A stretch of DNA of 8,079 bases, taken from CAZJOD01 sp964547525. GTDB lineage: Bacteria; Bacillota; Clostridia; JAAYHZ01. Positions within the stretch are counted from its first letter, which is position 1. Each line of letters starts with the position of its first letter. Positions 6,762-8,079 of the stretch are shown here, piece by piece. A program made the position numbers and the translations under genes. The notes beneath the pieces were generated by a model. The model did no database searches and had not been told where the DNA came from. It saw nothing but the letters and a program-made list of their open reading frames with translations. The stretch spans positions 1 through 8,079 of the forward strand of contig CAZJOD010000166.1 of NCBI GenBank assembly GCA_964547525.1. The letters run 5' to 3'.

Positions 6762-7415
6762 TCAACCCGTTTCGGATGTAGCCACAACCGCTCCTATGAT
6801 CTTTTTAGCTCCGGCATTTAGTAAAACCCCGGCAAGCTCGTTTAATGTACTCCCGGTTGTTATGACATCGTCTATAATAATTACCGTTTTTCCCAAAACG
6901 CATCCCGGTTTATCAACTTTAAAACACCCGGAAACATTTATAATACGATCATTTTTCCCTAAAGTGCTTTGAGCGTCTGTTTCTTTGATCCTTGCAACAA
7001 TTTTTCTTGTATACGGTATATTAAGGGACCGGGCTACCCGAGCCGCTATAATATCACTTTGGTTATACCGTCTTTCTCTTTTTCTTTTTTGCCCTAATGG
7101 TACCGCAACCGGGACGACATTTTCAAGGTTGGGTAAGTTAATACGTATGCATTCGGCTAGTAGGATGCCGAAACCCACACCTTTATCCGGTCTGTTACCG
7201 AATTTTAACGATAATATCGCATCGCTTACAGGCTTCTCATATAGATAAAGACAATAAACTTCTTCCACCATATTTATAGCTTTTCCATGTAGCTTACCAT
7301 ATATATATATAGGTTTATGAATACATTTGTCACAAATTGTCCCTTGATGGTCTATATTTAGCAACTCATCGCAAAATAAGCATCTTTTAGGGTATATTAA
7401 ATTTATTAAATTCAT
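6762..7415 (-). CDS. comFC: ComFC/ComF family phosphoribosyltransferase-like protein
   Basis: 217 residues, a normal length for the family. An N-terminal zinc-finger-like set of two CxxC pairs (Cys12/15 and Cys28/31) is followed by a type I phosphoribosyltransferase domain: VPVAVPLGQKRKRERRYNQS (101-120), RIKETDAQSTLGKNDRIINV (142-161) and PRPP loop VIIIDDVITTGST (178-190). ComFC homologues are needed for natural transformation in several bacteria, acting in the cytoplasm after DNA uptake, though the biochemical reaction is not settled. The usual RGFNQ reads RRYNQ here. ATG 7415 overlaps the stop of the upstream helicase gene as ATGA and has only a poor Shine-Dalgarno, so translation is probably coupled. 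A short TA repeat (7299-7311) codes Ile-Tyr-Ile-Tyr within it. Confidence 0.92.
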   Translation of the reverse strand: MNLINLIYPKRCLFCDELLNIDHQGTICDKCIHKPIYIYGKLHGKAINMVEEVYCLYLYEKPVSDAILSLKFGNRPDKGVGFGILLAECIRINLPNLENVVPVAVPLGQKRKRERRYNQSDIIAARVARSLNIPYTRKIVARIKETDAQSTLGKNDRIINVSGCFKVDKPGCVLGKTVIIIDDVITTGSTLNELAGVLLNAGAKKIIGAVVATSETG

Positions 7416-8079
7416 ATAAAAGATTCCACATTGTTAAATGCAATTATTTTATCTTTTAAACCGCAATATCTTTTTAATTCCCTGACATTATCAATCATAC
7501 CCTTAAGTACAGTTTGATTACCTACTATAACAACAATGTTCTTTGCCCTTGTTACTGCTGTGTATAAAAGGTTACGTGTCATAAGCATAGGCGGTCCCGG
7601 ATAAACGGGAAGTATAACAGCGGGGAATTCACTTCCTTGACTTTTATGAACGGTCACGGCATAAGCAGGTTCAAGTTCGTCAAAATGGACAAACTCATAA
7701 TATACTACTTTGTCTTCAAACAAAATTTTAGCTACTCTCGCTTCGTCGTCGATCTGCTCTATTATTCCCATATCACCGTTAAAAATCCCCTCGCCATATG
7801 TCTGATCATCATTCTTTAACACCCAGGTTAATTGATAATTGTTTTTAACTTGCATGATTTTATCGCATTCTCGATAAACAAAACCTCTGTATTCAAACTC
7901 TTTCCTGTTTATGTCCGCAGGATTTAAAACCGATTGCAGCCTTATATTCAATTCTTCAACACCGGCGGGACCTTTTCTTAAAGGTGTGAGGATTTGTATG
8001 TCTTCCATCGAATTATACCCGTATGTATTCGGTAATCTTTGTGTACATAGTTCCACCACGGTTCCCACAAGCTTATCCA
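7412..8079 (-). CDS. recD2: RecD2-like superfamily 1 DNA helicase, C-terminal part only (cut by window edge)
   Basis: The frame is open to the right edge, giving about 221 codons of the C-terminal part; the usual protein is over 700 residues. The GTG at 8068 is internal, since coding continues upstream as Asp-Lys-Leu. Visible landmarks are DIQILTPLRKGPAGVEELN with LQSVLNP, typical of helicase domain 2 of RecD2; an SH3-like insert containing GIFNGDMGIIEQID; YAVTVHKSQGSEFPAVILP (motif V region); and LLYTAVTRAKNIVVIVGN (motif VI with its arginine). RecD2 is a 5'-3' helicase of DNA repair in bacteria without RecBC. The Walker A half lies outside the window. The stop overlaps comFC by four bases, so the two are one operon. 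Confidence 0.9.
   Translation of the reverse strand, partial: DKLVGTVVELCTQRLPNTYGYNSMEDIQILTPLRKGPAGVEELNIRLQSVLNPADINRKEFEYRGFVYRECDKIMQVKNNYQLTWVLKNDDQTYGEGIFNGDMGIIEQIDDEARVAKILFEDKVVYYEFVHFDELEPAYAVTVHKSQGSEFPAVILPVYPGPPMLMTRNLLYTAVTRAKNIVVIVGNQTVLKGMIDNVRELKRYCGLKDKIIAFNNVESFI

Noticed and set aside
6985..7248. Plus-strand open frame of 87 codons within comFC
   Set aside because: It is antisense to motifs of the phosphoribosyltransferase domain and has no start signal or recognisable product.
7299..7311. TA dinucleotide run as a variable microsatellite
   Set aside because: It is about six units, codes Ile-Tyr-Ile-Tyr within an intact comFC, and is expected in AT-rich coding sequence.

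Overview
The window is AT-rich, with Shine-Dalgarno sites of the AAAGGAG type, tight ATGA gene overlaps, a clostridial-style Tad pilus ATPase and a RecD2-ComFC gene pair. This points to a low-G+C member of the Firmicutes, most likely an anaerobic Clostridia (Ruminococcaceae/Oscillospiraceae-like). That assignment is inference from protein style only. A run of ten N at 3868-3877 shows that this is a scaffolded draft, probably a metagenome bin.

Region 1 (1-4247, all minus strand) is the upstream part of a Tad/Flp-type pilus or secretion operon. In transcription order it holds a Ser/Thr protein kinase fused to a CpaE/TadZ-like C-terminal domain, the TadA/CpaF ATPase, a TadB-like membrane protein, and the start of a TadC-like membrane protein that runs off the left edge. 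The kinase fusion sits where tadZ/cpaE normally lies. Its C-terminal domain keeps the MinD/ParA outline but has no P-loop. The kinase reading frame is split only by the N gap. An 18-base direct repeat flanks the gap, and collapsing it restores one frame of about 537 codons, so the break looks like an assembly artefact and not a pseudogene.

Region 2 (4248-5881) has a divergent intergenic region with a sigma-70-type promoter reading right into a PurF paralogue (467 aa). That protein has lost the N-terminal catalytic cysteine (it starts Met-Gly-Gly) and the glutamine-binding motifs. It keeps the PRPP motif and four cysteines placed like the Fe-S ligands of Bacillus-type PurF. A GC-rich hairpin at 5863-5881 ends it and may also serve the converging gene.

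Region 3 (5932-8079, all minus strand) carries the C-terminal part of a RecD2-like helicase entering from the right edge, ComFC overlapping it by four bases, and then, after an AT-rich gap, a stand-alone cobalamin-dependent methionine synthase activation-domain protein.

The most noteworthy features are the kinase/TadZ-like fusion in a Tad operon and the glutaminase-dead PurF paralogue. No tRNA, rRNA, CRISPR array, insertion sequence or phage feature was seen.
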